This document shows, one piece after another, positions 8,735 to 17,610 of a stretch of DNA of 64,000 nucleotides (its first letter is position 1; each line of letters starts with the position of its first letter). The stretch spans positions 1,302,001-1,366,000 of the forward strand of contig JADKCZ010000001.1 of NCBI GenBank assembly GCA_016718565.1, given 5' to 3'. Source of the DNA: Anaeromyxobacter sp. Lineage in GTDB: Bacteria; Myxococcota; Myxococcia; Myxococcales; Anaeromyxobacteraceae. Under the pieces are notes generated by a model. The model did not search any database. It worked only from the letters and a program-made list of their open reading frames with translations, and was not told the DNA's origin. The position numbers and the translations under genes are program-made.

Positions 8735-9772
8735 GTGCCCTCCGTCCAGCGACCGCTCCCGCGCGCCCCCGCCAGCGCGCTCGGCCCCACCGGCCCGCGC
8801 TACGGCGCCTACGCCGGCTCGCTCGGCCGGGTGGACCTGGCGCCGCTGGCGCCGCAGGGGCTGCTGGCCTCGCTGCGCCACGCCGCCCGCGTCAAGCGCT
8901 GGCAGCGGGTGCTCCTGGCCACCGAGCGCCACCTGGTGGTGGTGGGCGTGCTCGAGGCCGGACCGCTGGCGGGCGGCGCCGCCTGGGTGGTGGACCGCGC
9001 CAGCGGCGAGGTGCTCTTCGACCACGCGGCCGCCGGCCTGGCGGGCGTGACCGCCCAGGTGGGCGAGCGGCCCGGGGCCGGGGCGCGGGTCTCCTTCGTG
9101 GCCCCCGGCATGTCGCTCTCGCTGGAGCGCCGCTCGGATCGCTTCCAGCTGGCGGTGGACCTGGGCGAGGCGCTCACCCTGGAGGCGCGGCTCGAGACGC
9201 GCGGCGCCCCCGACCCGTTCTGCCTGGTGGCGCCGCTGCCGGAGGCCGGCCTGCGGGCCGCCCAGCTGACCGGGCCGCTGCCGCTGGACGGGCGCCTGAC
9301 GGTGCGCCGGCAGCCGATCGACCTCTCGGGTGGCCTGGCGGTGCTGGACTTCGGGGCCGGCGTCTTCCCGCGCGAGTCGGCCTGGCGCAAGGTGACCGCG
9401 CTGGGGCGCCTGCCCGGGGGCCGCGCCGTGGCGCTGCACCTGGCGGACGGGCTGGACGGTCCGGAGCCCGACGACGGCGGCGAGGGGGTGCTGCTCGGCG
9501 GCGCCGGGCCGGTGCGGCTGCCGCCGGTGGTGGTGGAGGCCGACCCGCGGGCGGCCAGCGCCCCCTGGCGGGTGGTCAGCCTGGACGGCGCGGTGGAGCT
9601 CACCTTCTCGCCGGCCGCCAGCCACCGCGAGGGGCGCGACCTCCTGCTGGCGTCGCTGCAGGTGACCCAGCTGGCCGGCACGCTGAGCGGCCGGATCCCT
9701 GGGCCGGACGGTGCGCCGCTCACGCTGGACGGGCTGCCGGCGCTGGCGGAGGACCTCACCGCGAGGTGGTGA
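8735..9772 (+). CDS. DUF2804 family protein
   Basis: A 345-residue soluble protein without signal peptide or membrane segments. The 'ARVKRWQRVLLATERHLVVVG' stretch near residue 51, the repeated beta-strand-rich middle and the terminal 'GLPALAEDLTARW' fit DUF2804, a conserved bacterial family of unknown function. The start is a GTG at 8735. It stands alone, 74 bp after lpxC on the same strand, and faces the CoA-transferase gene. The family assignment rests on remembered motif shape. Confidence 0.7.
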   Translation: MPSVQRPLPRAPASALGPTGPRYGAYAGSLGRVDLAPLAPQGLLASLRHAARVKRWQRVLLATERHLVVVGVLEAGPLAGGAAWVVDRASGEVLFDHAAAGLAGVTAQVGERPGAGARVSFVAPGMSLSLERRSDRFQLAVDLGEALTLEARLETRGAPDPFCLVAPLPEAGLRAAQLTGPLPLDGRLTVRRQPIDLSGGLAVLDFGAGVFPRESAWRKVTALGRLPGGRAVALHLADGLDGPEPDDGGEGVLLGGAGPVRLPPVVVEADPRAASAPWRVVSLDGAVELTFSPAASHREGRDLLLASLQVTQLAGTLSGRIPGPDGAPLTLDGLPALAEDLTARW

Positions 9773-9830
9773 GCGGGGCCGCCCCCGTGGGAGGGGCGCC
9801 GGGCCGGGGCGACGGACCGCGCCCCCGCGG

Positions 9831-11105
9831 CTACCAGCTCCCGAAGCGCCGCTTGGCCTCGGCCGCCAGCGCGTCGCGGTGGGCCGGGTGGGCGATGGCG
9901 ATCAGCGCGGCCGCCCGCTGCCTGAGGTTCTTGCCCCACAGGTCGGCGATGCCGTGCTCGGTCACCACGAAGTGGACGTGGGCCCGGGTGGTGACCACGC
10001 CGGCGCCCGGCTTCAGGTAGCTGACGATGCGCGACTCGCCGCCCGAGGTGGTGGACTTGAGCGCGATGATGGGCTTGCCGCCCTCGGAGAGCGCCGCGCC
10101 GCGGATGAAGTCCATCTGGCCGCCCACGCCGGAGTGGATCTGGTCGCCGATCGAGTCGGAGACCACCTGGCCGGTCAGGTCCACCTCGATGGCGCCGTTG
10201 ATGGCGGTGACCTTGGGGTTGCGCCGGATGACGGCCGTGTCGTTGGTGTAGGCCACGTCGAGCATGGCCACCGACGGGTTGTCGTCCAGGAAGTCGTAGA
10301 GGCGCCGCGTGCCCAGGGCGAAGGAGGCCACCATCTTGCCCGGGTGGATGCGCTTCAGCTCGCCGGTGATGACGCCGCGCTCCACCAGGTCGACCACGCC
10401 GTCGGAGAGCATCTCGGTGTGGATGCCGAGCCGCTGGTGGTCGCGCAGCGCCAGCAGGGTGGCCTGGGGGATGCCGCCGATGCCCACCTGCACGCAGGCC
10501 CCGTCGTCCACCAGCTCGGCGCAGTGCCGGCCGATGGCGCGCACCTGCTCGGTGATGGGCCGGGCGGCCAGCTCCGGGAGCGGGTCGTCGGAGAGCACGA
10601 AGAAGTCGACGTCCTCCTCGTGGATGATGCCGTCGCCGTGGGTGCGCGGCATGTTGGGGTTGACCTGGGCGATGACCGTGCGGGCCACCTGCACGGCGGC
10701 GCGGGTCACGTCCACCGAGACGCCCAGCGAGCAGCAGCCGTGCTTGTCGGGCGGCGAGACCTGGATGAGCGCCACGTCGAGCGGCAGCACGCCGGCCCGG
10801 AAGAGCTGGGGCACCTCGGAGAGGAACACCGGCATGTAGTCGGCCCGCCCCTCGTGCACGGCCTCGCGCACGTTGGGGCCGGCGAAGAGGGCGTTGACCC
10901 GGAAGCTCTTGGCCAGCTCCGGGGCGGCGTAGGGCGCCGGCCCCTCGGTGTGGATGGAGACCACCTCCACCACCCGCAGCTCGGCGGCGCGGGCGGTCAG
11001 GGCGGCGATGAGCCGCTGCGGGGCGGCGGCGATGCTGTGGATGAAGACGCGGTCGCCGGACTTGACGACGGAGACGGCTTCCTCGGCGGTGACGGTGCGA
11101 GCCAT
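9831..11105 (-). CDS. Acetyl-CoA hydrolase/transferase family (4-hydroxybutyrate CoA-transferase-like)
   Basis: A 424-residue protein with the two tandem Rossmann-like halves of family I CoA-transferases. The predicted catalytic glutamate is Glu231 in 'GIHTEMLSDG', preceded by the 'VQVGIGGIPQ' loop that binds CoA; the C-terminal 'VTEHGIADLWGKNLRQRA' is also typical. Such enzymes move CoA between acetyl-CoA and short acids such as 4-hydroxybutyrate, butyrate or succinate. The substrate is not determined by sequence. It is transcribed alone from ATG 11105. Confidence 0.9.
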   Translation of the reverse strand: MARTVTAEEAVSVVKSGDRVFIHSIAAAPQRLIAALTARAAELRVVEVVSIHTEGPAPYAAPELAKSFRVNALFAGPNVREAVHEGRADYMPVFLSEVPQLFRAGVLPLDVALIQVSPPDKHGCCSLGVSVDVTRAAVQVARTVIAQVNPNMPRTHGDGIIHEEDVDFFVLSDDPLPELAARPITEQVRAIGRHCAELVDDGACVQVGIGGIPQATLLALRDHQRLGIHTEMLSDGVVDLVERGVITGELKRIHPGKMVASFALGTRRLYDFLDDNPSVAMLDVAYTNDTAVIRRNPKVTAINGAIEVDLTGQVVSDSIGDQIHSGVGGQMDFIRGAALSEGGKPIIALKSTTSGGESRIVSYLKPGAGVVTTRAHVHFVVTEHGIADLWGKNLRQRAAALIAIAHPAHRDALAAEAKRRFGSW

Positions 11106-11166
11106 CGGCCTGTGCGCTCCTCGGCGAAGGGAGCCGGGAGGATAGCAGACAAGGGGCGGGCGGGGG

Positions 11167-11937
11167 TCAGCCGCCGAGGTCGAAGGCCAGCTTCACCGCC
11201 AGCGCCAGCGAGACCACCACCACCACCCGCCGCACCAGCCCGTCGCCGCGCCGCACCGCCAGGTGGGCGCCCAGCCAGCCCCCGCACAGCTGCCCCAGCG
11301 CCATGGGCAGGGCCACCTTCCAGAGCACCACGCCGCGGGCGGCGAAGAGGGCCAGCGCCGCCAGGTTGGAGGCGAAGTTGACCACCTTGGCCCCGGCCGA
11401 CGCCTCGGCCAGGCCGTCGCCCAGCAGGGCCACCGAGGCCACGATGAGGAAGGTGCCGGTGCCCGGCCCGAAGAAGCCGTCGTAGGCGCCGATGACCAGC
11501 GCCACCAGGCCGGCCGTCAGCGAGCCGCGGTGGCGCCGGCGCGGCGGCTGGCCGGCCGCCGGGGGCGCGGCGCGGCGCAGGCCGATGAAGAGCGCGGCCG
11601 CGGCCAGCAGCGCCAGCACCACCGGGCGCAGGGTGGCCGGGGGCACCCTCAGCACCAGGGCGGCGCCGCAGAGCGAGCCCACCAGGCCGGCCAGGAAGCC
11701 GACCCGGGCCCGGGCCGGGTCGATCAGGCCGGCGCGCGCGAACTTCACCATGGCGGCGAAGGAGCCGAAGACCGACTGGCCCTTGTTGGTGCCGAGCGCC
11801 AGGTGGGGCGGGAGGCCGGCCGCCAGCAGGGCCGGCACGGTGAGCAGGCCGCCGCCGCCGGCGATGGCGTCGATGGTGCCGGCCACCAGGCCGACCAGCG
11901 CCAGCCCGGCGATGACGAGGGGGGTTGGATCCTCCAC
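11167..11937 (-). CDS. TauE/SafE (TSUP) family membrane permease
   Basis: A 256-residue protein of about 8 membrane segments starting at a GTG (11937). It has the two family repeats: 'VGLVAGTIDAIAGGGGLLTVPALL' with the 'GTNKGQS' motif in the first half and 'GAYDGFFGPGTGTFL' in the second. TSUP proteins export or import sulfite, sulfoacetate and other organosulfur anions; the substrate here is unknown. It lies just downstream of the CoA-transferase start, on the same strand, 61 bp apart. Confidence 0.9.
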   Translation of the reverse strand: MEDPTPLVIAGLALVGLVAGTIDAIAGGGGLLTVPALLAAGLPPHLALGTNKGQSVFGSFAAMVKFARAGLIDPARARVGFLAGLVGSLCGAALVLRVPPATLRPVVLALLAAAALFIGLRRAAPPAAGQPPRRRHRGSLTAGLVALVIGAYDGFFGPGTGTFLIVASVALLGDGLAEASAGAKVVNFASNLAALALFAARGVVLWKVALPMALGQLCGGWLGAHLAVRRGDGLVRRVVVVVSLALAVKLAFDLGG

Positions 11938-12099
11938 GGGGCGCCTTGTAGCACGGCGGGGCGGCGGCCCGGCCGGCTGGCCGCGCGCGCTGCCGCACCC
12001 CGTCAGGGCGGGGGAGGGCTGGCGGGCAGGGCACGAGGGTGGCGTAGGATTGGCGGCCGGGGGGGCGCCGCCTCGCGCGGGGGCGGCCGCAGGGAGACC

Positions 12100-12543
12100 A
12101 TGAAGCACGACCAGCACCTTCCGGAGTCGCTCCACTTCGTCCGCGTGCTGTGGCGGCTGGAGCACGCCTTGAACAAGCGCTCCCGTCGCATGCTCAAGGA
12201 GCTGGGGGTCACGGCGCAGCAGCGGTTCCTCCTCAAGGTGCTGGCGCTGCGCCCGGGCTGCTCGCCCGGGGAGCTGGCCAGGGTGCTGCACGTCACCCCG
12301 GCCACCGTCACCCGGGTGGTGCAGCGGCTGGAGGAGGCCGGCTACCTGGGGCGCGAGGTCGACCCCAGCGACTCGCGCAAGCTCCGGCTCCACCTCACGC
12401 CCAAGGGGCGCACCCTCGACCAGGTGGGCGACGGCCCGGGCCACCACCCGGTGACGGACGTCATCTCGAAGCTGCCCCCGGCCCGGGTGGAGGAGACCCG
12501 GCAGCTGCTCGAGGCCGTCATCCGCTCGCTCGAGTCGCGCTGA
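12100..12543 (+). CDS. MarR family transcriptional regulator
   Basis: A 147-residue winged-helix DNA-binding protein. A good Shine-Dalgarno (AGGGAG) precedes ATG 12100. The helix-turn-helix spans about residues 54-78 ('CSPGELARVLHVTPATVTRVVQRLEEAGY') and the wing holds the family motif 'DPSDSRKLRLHLTPKG' (D-x-R basic wing). It is divergent from the TSUP permease over 162 bp, so the permease is the obvious candidate target. The ligand is unknown. Confidence 0.92.
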   Translation: MKHDQHLPESLHFVRVLWRLEHALNKRSRRMLKELGVTAQQRFLLKVLALRPGCSPGELARVLHVTPATVTRVVQRLEEAGYLGREVDPSDSRKLRLHLTPKGRTLDQVGDGPGHHPVTDVISKLPPARVEETRQLLEAVIRSLESR

Positions 12544-12608
12544 GCCGGGCCGGCGCGTCGCGGTCCCGGCCGGGCGGCGACGGGGCGGGCGCCTGACGCC
12601 AGTCCGGC

Positions 12609-15092
12609 TCAGTCCACCGGCAGCTTGAGCCGCTCCAGCAGCGCCCGGTAGCGCGGGTCGGCGCGCAGGGAGCGCAGCAGCGGGTCGAGCTTCAGGTCGC
12701 CGATCCCGCCGTCGTTGACCGCCACCGCCCGGTCCAGCCAGGTGAAGGCCAGGTCCACCTCGCCGCGCCAGGCGTGGGCGGCGGCGATCTGGAAGGGGGC
12801 CTCGTGCCCGTGGTCCTTCACCAGCGCCGCCAGCGCCGCCGCCGCCTCGCGGGGCTGGCCCAGGTCGTGCCGCGCCATGGACGCGAACTGCAGGCGGAAG
12901 ATGGGGTCCAGGCTCCGCGCGATGGACGTGAGCGCCGCCGCCGGCTTGCCCTCCAGCAGGTCCACGTAGGCCAGGTCGATGACGGCGGTCTCCTGCACCG
13001 GCAGGAGCTCCAGCGAGCGGAGCGCCGTGTGGCGCGCCAGGGCCAGCTGGCCGGAGGAGAGGTAGAGCCAGGCCAGGGCGTTCCAGGGCGAGGGCGAGAG
13101 CGGGTCGAGCTCGCTGGCCCGGCGCGCCGCCGCCAGGGCCGGGCCGACCCGGCCGAGCGGCCCCAGCACGTGCAGCCCGTAGCTCCACTGGACGTCGGCG
13201 TCGCTGGGGTTGAGGGCCAGCGCCCGGTCCATGTCGGCCTGGGCGCCCGCCCAGTCGCGGTGCATCGAGAAGCGCAGGAAGGCGCGCGCGGCGTAGCCGT
13301 CGGCCAGGTCGGGGGCCAGCGCGATGGCCCGCTCCGCCGCCGCCAGGGCCCTGGCCTGGCCGCGGGTCATGGCCTCCCGGGTCGGGCCCGAGTTGCCGCG
13401 CACCCAGAAGGTGGCGATGGCCAGCCCGGCCCAGGCGGGCGCGTAGGAGGGGTCGAGGTCCACGGCGCGCTGGTAGGCCTGCTCCGCCAGCGCCAGGTTG
13501 GGGGTGGTGTCCTTGCGCTGGTAGGAGCGCCCCAGCAGGAACTGGCTGTAGGCCGCTGGGCTGGCGGTGCGCAGCTCCCGGGTGGCGCGGGCGCGGCCGC
13601 CCAGCAGCTTCACCTTGAGCGCCTCCACCACCGCCGCCGCGATCTGGTCCTGCACCGCGAAGACCCCGGTGAGCTCGCGGTCGAAGGTCTGGTTCCACAG
13701 CTGGTAGCCGTCGGAGGTCTTGACGAGCTGGGCCGCGACCCGCACGTGGTTGCCGTCGATGCGCACGCTGCCCTGCAGCACCGCGCCCACGCCCAGCTGG
13801 CGCTGGATGGCCGACAGGTCGCTGCCCCGCCCCCTGAACCGGAAGGAGGAGAGCCGCCCGGCCACCTTGAGCCCCTCGGTCTGGGCCAGGGCGTTCATGA
13901 TCTCCTCGGCCAGGCCCTCGCCGAAGTGCTCCTGGTCGTGGGCCGGGCTGAGGTCCTCGAAGGGGAGGACCGCCACCGAGGGCGGCGGGGCGGCCTCGCC
14001 GGCGGCGGCGGGGCCGTCGGCCGCGGCCGGCGCCGCCCCGGCCAGGACCGCCTCGCGCCGCTGCCGCACCGCCAGGGTCGCCCCCACCAGCAGCAGCGCC
14101 AGGAGCGCGCCCGCGCCCAGCGCCGCCGCCAGGGTGACGCGGCGCCGCGCCCGGCGCCGGATGCGCACCGACCCGCCGGAGGTGCCGGTGGCGGACGAGG
14201 AGGCGGTGGAGCCGTCGGCCCCGCGCAGCGCCTCCAGGGCCTCGACCACCGCGCCGGCGTCGCGCGGGCGGTCCACCGGGTCCTTCTCCAGCGCGGCCGC
14301 CACCAGCGGGCCGAGGCCCGGCAGGTCGGGCACCTCGAGCCGCGGGGCCGGGCGCGCGCTGGTGGCCGAGCGGCCGCCGTCGTCGGGGAAGGGCAGCTCG
14401 CCGGCCAGCATCCGGTAGAGCAGGACGCCCAGGGCGAAGACGTCGGTGCGCTCGTCCTCGGGTGCGCCGCGCCACTGCTCCGGCGCCATGAAGTCCGGGG
14501 TGCCGCCGTCGATGCGCCGCCGGCCGAAGGCGTGGGCCAGGCCGAAGTCGAGCACCCGCAGCGTGCCGTCGTCGCAGAGGAAGACGTTGGAGGGCTTGAG
14601 GTCGCGGTGCACCACCCCGCGGCCGTGGGCGTGGGCCAGGCCACGGGCCACGTCGAGGGCCACCCGCAGGGCGTCGGCCGGCGGGATGGGTCCTTCGGCC
14701 AGCCGCGCCTTCAGGGTGGCGCCGCGCAGCAGCTCCAGCACCAGGTACGGGCCGGCGTGGCAGCGCCCCACCTCGTGCAGGGCCACCAGGTTCGGGTGGC
14801 AGAGCCGGCCGATGGTGTCGGCCTCGTGCTGCAGCTGCGCCTCGCCCACCGCCATCTTGCCGGGGCGCACCACCTTGAAGGCCACCGGCCGCTGCTGCGC
14901 GACGTCGCGCGCCTCGAAGACCACGCCGAACGAGCCGCGGCCCAGCTCGGAGCGGAGCTGGTAGCCGCCGACCTGGTCGCCGGGCCGCAGGGCCGGCACC
15001 CAGGCCTCGTCCGGCCTGGCCTCGGGCACGTGGGCCAGGTCGGCCAGCAGCGCCGAGAGCGAGCCTGGCTCGGGTGCGGTCGGGGGTGCCAC
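12609..15092 (-). CDS. Ser/Thr protein kinase with TolB/FlgO-like domain and TPR repeats
   Basis: An 827-residue receptor-like kinase starting at GTG 15092. The kinase domain (residues 44-290) is intact: glycine loop GRGSFG, Lys73, HRDLKPSN with Asp164, DFG Asp182 and GTPDFMAPEQ. A Gly/Ser linker and Arg-rich stretch lead into one membrane segment (about 320-342). Outside it, 'SVAVLPFEDLSPAHDQEHFGEG' (about 375) opens a TolB-N/FlgO-like nucleotide-binding-type domain found in such myxobacterial kinases, followed by at least six TPR units to the C-terminus. Signals and substrates are unknown. Confidence 0.93.
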   Translation of the reverse strand: MAPPTAPEPGSLSALLADLAHVPEARPDEAWVPALRPGDQVGGYQLRSELGRGSFGVVFEARDVAQQRPVAFKVVRPGKMAVGEAQLQHEADTIGRLCHPNLVALHEVGRCHAGPYLVLELLRGATLKARLAEGPIPPADALRVALDVARGLAHAHGRGVVHRDLKPSNVFLCDDGTLRVLDFGLAHAFGRRRIDGGTPDFMAPEQWRGAPEDERTDVFALGVLLYRMLAGELPFPDDGGRSATSARPAPRLEVPDLPGLGPLVAAALEKDPVDRPRDAGAVVEALEALRGADGSTASSSATGTSGGSVRIRRRARRRVTLAAALGAGALLALLLVGATLAVRQRREAVLAGAAPAAADGPAAAGEAAPPPSVAVLPFEDLSPAHDQEHFGEGLAEEIMNALAQTEGLKVAGRLSSFRFRGRGSDLSAIQRQLGVGAVLQGSVRIDGNHVRVAAQLVKTSDGYQLWNQTFDRELTGVFAVQDQIAAAVVEALKVKLLGGRARATRELRTASPAAYSQFLLGRSYQRKDTTPNLALAEQAYQRAVDLDPSYAPAWAGLAIATFWVRGNSGPTREAMTRGQARALAAAERAIALAPDLADGYAARAFLRFSMHRDWAGAQADMDRALALNPSDADVQWSYGLHVLGPLGRVGPALAAARRASELDPLSPSPWNALAWLYLSSGQLALARHTALRSLELLPVQETAVIDLAYVDLLEGKPAAALTSIARSLDPIFRLQFASMARHDLGQPREAAAALAALVKDHGHEAPFQIAAAHAWRGEVDLAFTWLDRAVAVNDGGIGDLKLDPLLRSLRADPRYRALLERLKLPVD

Positions 15093-15249
15093 GGGGGGAC
15101 GAGCCTGTCACGCGAGGGGAAGCAGGGGCAAGCCGCCGGGGCGTGGGAGGGGCCCACCGGCGGCGAAGGTGCGGCGAGGTGGGCGAGGTCTCGTCCGGCG
15201 GGGTCGCCCGGGGAGGTCGCCCGCCCCGGTCCCGGCTATGTTCCCGCCC

Positions 15250-15534
15250 ATGGAGCCCACGCGCGGGGACGGCCAGCCGCCGAGCCCCTTCGAGTACCCG
15301 GTCTCGTACCCCGTCAAGATCATCGGCCTGGCCGCCGACGACTTCGCCGACCACGCCCGGGCCCTGGTGGAGCGGGCCGTCGGCGCGGCGGTCACCGAGC
15401 CAAGCACCTGCCGCAGCAGCGGCGGCGGCAGGTACCTGGCGGTGACGGTGGTGGTGACCGTCACCTCGGAGGCGCACCGCCTGGCCATCTACGCGGCGCT
15501 GCGCGCCGACGCCCGGGTGGTCTTCGCCCTCTAG
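15250..15534 (+). CDS. DUF493 (YbeD-like) small protein
   Basis: A 94-residue protein with the ACT-like fold pattern of DUF493: 'YPVSYPVKIIGLAADDFADHARALVERAVG' followed by two beta strands ('GRYLAVTVVVTVTSEAHRLAIYAALRAD'). The family is thought to have a regulatory role and is often near lipoate genes, but none lies here. ATG 15250 ('MEPTRGD') or an in-frame ATG at 15238 could be the start. It is divergent from the kinase-TPR gene. Confidence 0.85.
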   Translation: MEPTRGDGQPPSPFEYPVSYPVKIIGLAADDFADHARALVERAVGAAVTEPSTCRSSGGGRYLAVTVVVTVTSEAHRLAIYAALRADARVVFAL

Positions 15535-15561
15535 GCCCTCTAGGCCCTCCGGCCAGGGGCC

Positions 15562-15609
15562 GCCCCTCGACCTCGCCTCGCCGGGTCGAGGCGACGCTCG
15601 GGGCGAACG
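15562..15609 (+). repeat. Interspersed hairpin repeat, copy 1
   Basis: GCCCCTCGAC, a hairpin (CGCCTCG at 15574-15580 / CGAGGCG at 15587-15593) and the 17-mer GACGCTCGGGGCGAACG. Both end blocks recur exactly in copy 2 at 16015-16057, with a different hairpin between them. It resembles the short 'CTCGACTCCGCTCGGGGCGAACG' repeats scattered through some bacterial genomes. Confidence 0.7.
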
Positions 15610-15766
15610 ATGTGATCCCGCCGGAGGGTCAGCGCCCGATACCTGCCGCGCCGCTGGCCTTTCCACGCCAGGCCCGAGCGGGGTCGGCGGTCCAGGTTGC
15701 GGGGGGCCGGCCCGGCCGGCAAGAGAGCCGCCTGGCGGCGCCTTCGCCGCCCGGAAGGAGACACCC

Positions 15767-15967
15767 ATGAAGCTCGTGACCAGGATCACCCTCGCGCTGG
15801 CCATGCTCGCCCTCGCGGTCCCCGCGCTGGCGTGCAGCGGCGACAAGGTGAAGACCACCGACAAGCAGCAGGCCAAGCCGGCCGTCGCCGCCGTCGAGAA
15901 GGCGCAGGCCGCCACCAAGGCCGAGGCCGCCAGGCCCGAGGTCCGGCCCACCACGGCGCCCAACTAG
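15767..15967 (+). CDS. Small secreted Lys/Ala-rich protein, possible lipoprotein
   Basis: A 66-residue product. Residues 1-22 form a signal peptide ('KLVTRITLALAMLALAVPALA') followed by Cys23; 'PALAC' is a weak lipobox, so lipidation is possible but not certain. The mature part is short, charged and Ala/Lys-rich, with no recognised domain. A strong Shine-Dalgarno (GGAAGGAG) lies 8 bp before ATG 15767, which argues that it is a real gene. It is flanked by two copies of an interspersed hairpin repeat. Confidence 0.65.
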   Translation: MKLVTRITLALAMLALAVPALACSGDKVKTTDKQQAKPAVAAVEKAQAATKAEAARPEVRPTTAPN

Positions 15968-15979
15968 CCGGGCGAGGCG

Positions 15980-16028
15980 CGGAGTCGAGGCACGCCCCGG
16001 GGTCGTCGCGGGGCGCCCCTCGACTCCG
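15980..16028 (+). terminator. Long stem-loop after the small secreted-protein gene
   Basis: CGGAGTCGAGG (15980-15990) pairs perfectly with CCTCGACTCCG (16018-16028), and inside it CGCCCC pairs with GGGGCG. It starts 13 bp after the stop at 15967. No T-run follows, so termination is an inference; it overlaps repeat copy 2. Confidence 0.5.
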
Positions 16029-16057
16029 GGCCCTCGGCCCGACGCTCGGGGCGAACG
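16015..16057 (+). repeat. Interspersed hairpin repeat, copy 2
   Basis: GCCCCTCGAC, a GGGCCCTCGGCCC hairpin and the same 17-mer GACGCTCGGGGCGAACG (16041-16057) as copy 1 at 15562-15609, in the same orientation. The two copies bracket the small secreted-protein gene. Confidence 0.7.
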
Positions 16058-16167
16058 GGTTGGGCCGCCGGCGCTTTCGCCTTCTCGTGTCTTGACTGTC
16101 CGGCCCGACCGGGCGAGCCTCCCGCCGCCCTGTGCGCCGCCGCCGCGGCGCTGGCCGGTGACCCCCG

Positions 16168-17082
16168 ATGCTGCGACGCTGCAACCTGGTGGATGGCAAG
16201 CTGGTCGACGCCGAGGAGGGCGTGGTCTGGATCTTCGCCGCTCCCGACGAGGCCGAGCGCAAGCTCATGGTCGAGGGCTTCACCATCGACGAGCACACCC
16301 TCAACTCGGCCCTCGACCCGGACGAGCTGTCGCGCGTCGAGCAGGAGCCCGAGCACATCGCGGTGATCCTGAAGCGGCCCAAGAGCTACTCGAAGGACGA
16401 CGACTTCCTCTTCAAGGTGCTCTCCAACGGCCTGTTCCTCTTCAAGGACAAGCTGGTCATCGTGATGGCCGAGGAGGGGCCGGTGCTGGAGGCCACCCGC
16501 GTGCCCTACCGCGGCACCGGCGCGGCGGCCGACGCCTTCCTGCGCATCCTCTACCGCACCATCTTCCACTTCCTGGAGCACCTGCGGGTCATCTCGATGA
16601 TGTCCGACTCGCTGGAGCAGCGCATCAACCTGTCGTTCGACAACCGCCACCTGCTCAACCTCTTCAAGCTGGAGAAGAGCCTGGTCTACTACGTGAGCGG
16701 CATCAGCTCGAACACGGTGGCCATCGACAAGCTGCGCAACGCCGCCGGCCGCCTGGGGCTCTCGCCCGAGCAGGTGGAGTTCCTCGAGGACATCGCCATC
16801 GAGAACCAGCAGTGCTTCCGCCAGGCGGAGATCGCCTCCAACATCCTCGCCAGCATGATGGACGCGCGGGTCTCCATCGTGAGCAACAACCTCAACCTCA
16901 CCATGAAGACGCTCACCATGATCACGGTGGCCATCATGGTGCCCACCTTCGTGGTCAGCGCGTTCTCCATGAACGTGCCCATCCCGTTCTCGGAGCGGGG
17001 CTGGGCCTTCTACGTGGTGCTGGTGCTGGCCTCCGTGTCGTCGGCGGCCTTCGTGGCCTGGGGCCGGCTGAAGCGCTGGTGA
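16168..17082 (+). CDS. CorA-like divalent cation channel with altered GMN motif
   Basis: A 304-residue protein with the CorA plan: a soluble N-terminal alpha/beta domain, long helices ('FDNRHLLNLFKLEKSLVYY'), then two membrane segments near the C-terminus (about residues 250-270 and 280-298) and a short basic tail. CorA channels carry Mg2+, Co2+ or Ni2+ inward. The universally conserved Gly-Met-Asn selectivity motif reads Ser-Met-Asn ('FSMNVPIPF'). The change could alter selectivity or mark a ZntB-like or non-Mg2+ branch. Confidence 0.88.
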   Translation: MLRRCNLVDGKLVDAEEGVVWIFAAPDEAERKLMVEGFTIDEHTLNSALDPDELSRVEQEPEHIAVILKRPKSYSKDDDFLFKVLSNGLFLFKDKLVIVMAEEGPVLEATRVPYRGTGAAADAFLRILYRTIFHFLEHLRVISMMSDSLEQRINLSFDNRHLLNLFKLEKSLVYYVSGISSNTVAIDKLRNAAGRLGLSPEQVEFLEDIAIENQQCFRQAEIASNILASMMDARVSIVSNNLNLTMKTLTMITVAIMVPTFVVSAFSMNVPIPFSERGWAFYVVLVLASVSSAAFVAWGRLKRW

Positions 17083-17103
17083 GGAGGGCGGCGCCCGCCG
17101 CTC

Positions 17104-17481
17104 TCACTCGACGACCGCCACGCCCGCCACGAAGTAGCTGGTGTCGCCGAAGCAGCTGGAGGGCACGCCCATGTGCTGCCGGTAGCTCAGGGCCACCTTC
17201 TTGCCCAGGCTCTGGTTGATCTGGGCCGCCACCGCGTCGGAGGGGACCGAGAAGTAGAACTTCTCGGGGATGGCCCCCGGCATGGTCACCATGGCGAGCT
17301 CGCCCTCCCAGGTCTTGCAGACCCAGCCGCGGCGCGACAGCTTCTGGACGTAGCCGGCCCGCTCCCCCTCGGAGAAGCTCCAGGACAGCGTGCCCCAGGT
17401 GTAGAGGGCGGCCAGGCCGGCCAGGGCGGCCACGGCCAGGAGGAGCTTCGCTGCGACGGCGCCGCGGGAGGTGGGGTGCAC
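17104..17481 (-). CDS. Conserved membrane-anchored hypothetical protein
   Basis: A 125-residue protein starting at GTG 17481 with one N-terminal membrane segment ('AVAALAGLAALYTWGTL'), then 'SFSEGERAGYVQKLSRRGWV' and 'CKTWEGELAM', ending in 'SYFVAGVAVVE'. This S-E-G-E-R...K-T-W-E-G-E pattern is widespread in Proteobacteria, where it is sometimes mislabelled 6-phosphogluconate dehydrogenase; nothing in it resembles that enzyme. The bulk of the protein should be periplasmic. Function is unknown. It converges on the CorA-like gene 21 bp away. Confidence 0.75.
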   Translation of the reverse strand: MHPTSRGAVAAKLLLAVAALAGLAALYTWGTLSWSFSEGERAGYVQKLSRRGWVCKTWEGELAMVTMPGAIPEKFYFSVPSDAVAAQINQSLGKKVALSYRQHMGVPSSCFGDTSYFVAGVAVVE

Positions 17482-17610
17482 GGCCGCGAGGAGAGCACGA
17501 AGCGGCGCGGCGGTCGACGGCGAACGGCCCGGGCGCCGCAGGCCCCGCCGGGGTCGTGGACCCAGACGCCGGGTTCCAGGTAGACCGCGGCCACCTTCAA
17601 GGAGCCTCCC

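Noticed and set aside
11167..15963. A 1598-residue open frame on the minus strand
   Set aside because: Only its last 256 residues (the TSUP permease) are real; the rest crosses the MarR and kinase genes in a wrong frame and has Arg/Pro-rich nonsense composition.
17104..17481. Possible 6-phosphogluconate dehydrogenase label for the small membrane protein
   Set aside because: The protein has 125 residues, one membrane segment and no dehydrogenase motif; such a label would be a propagated error.
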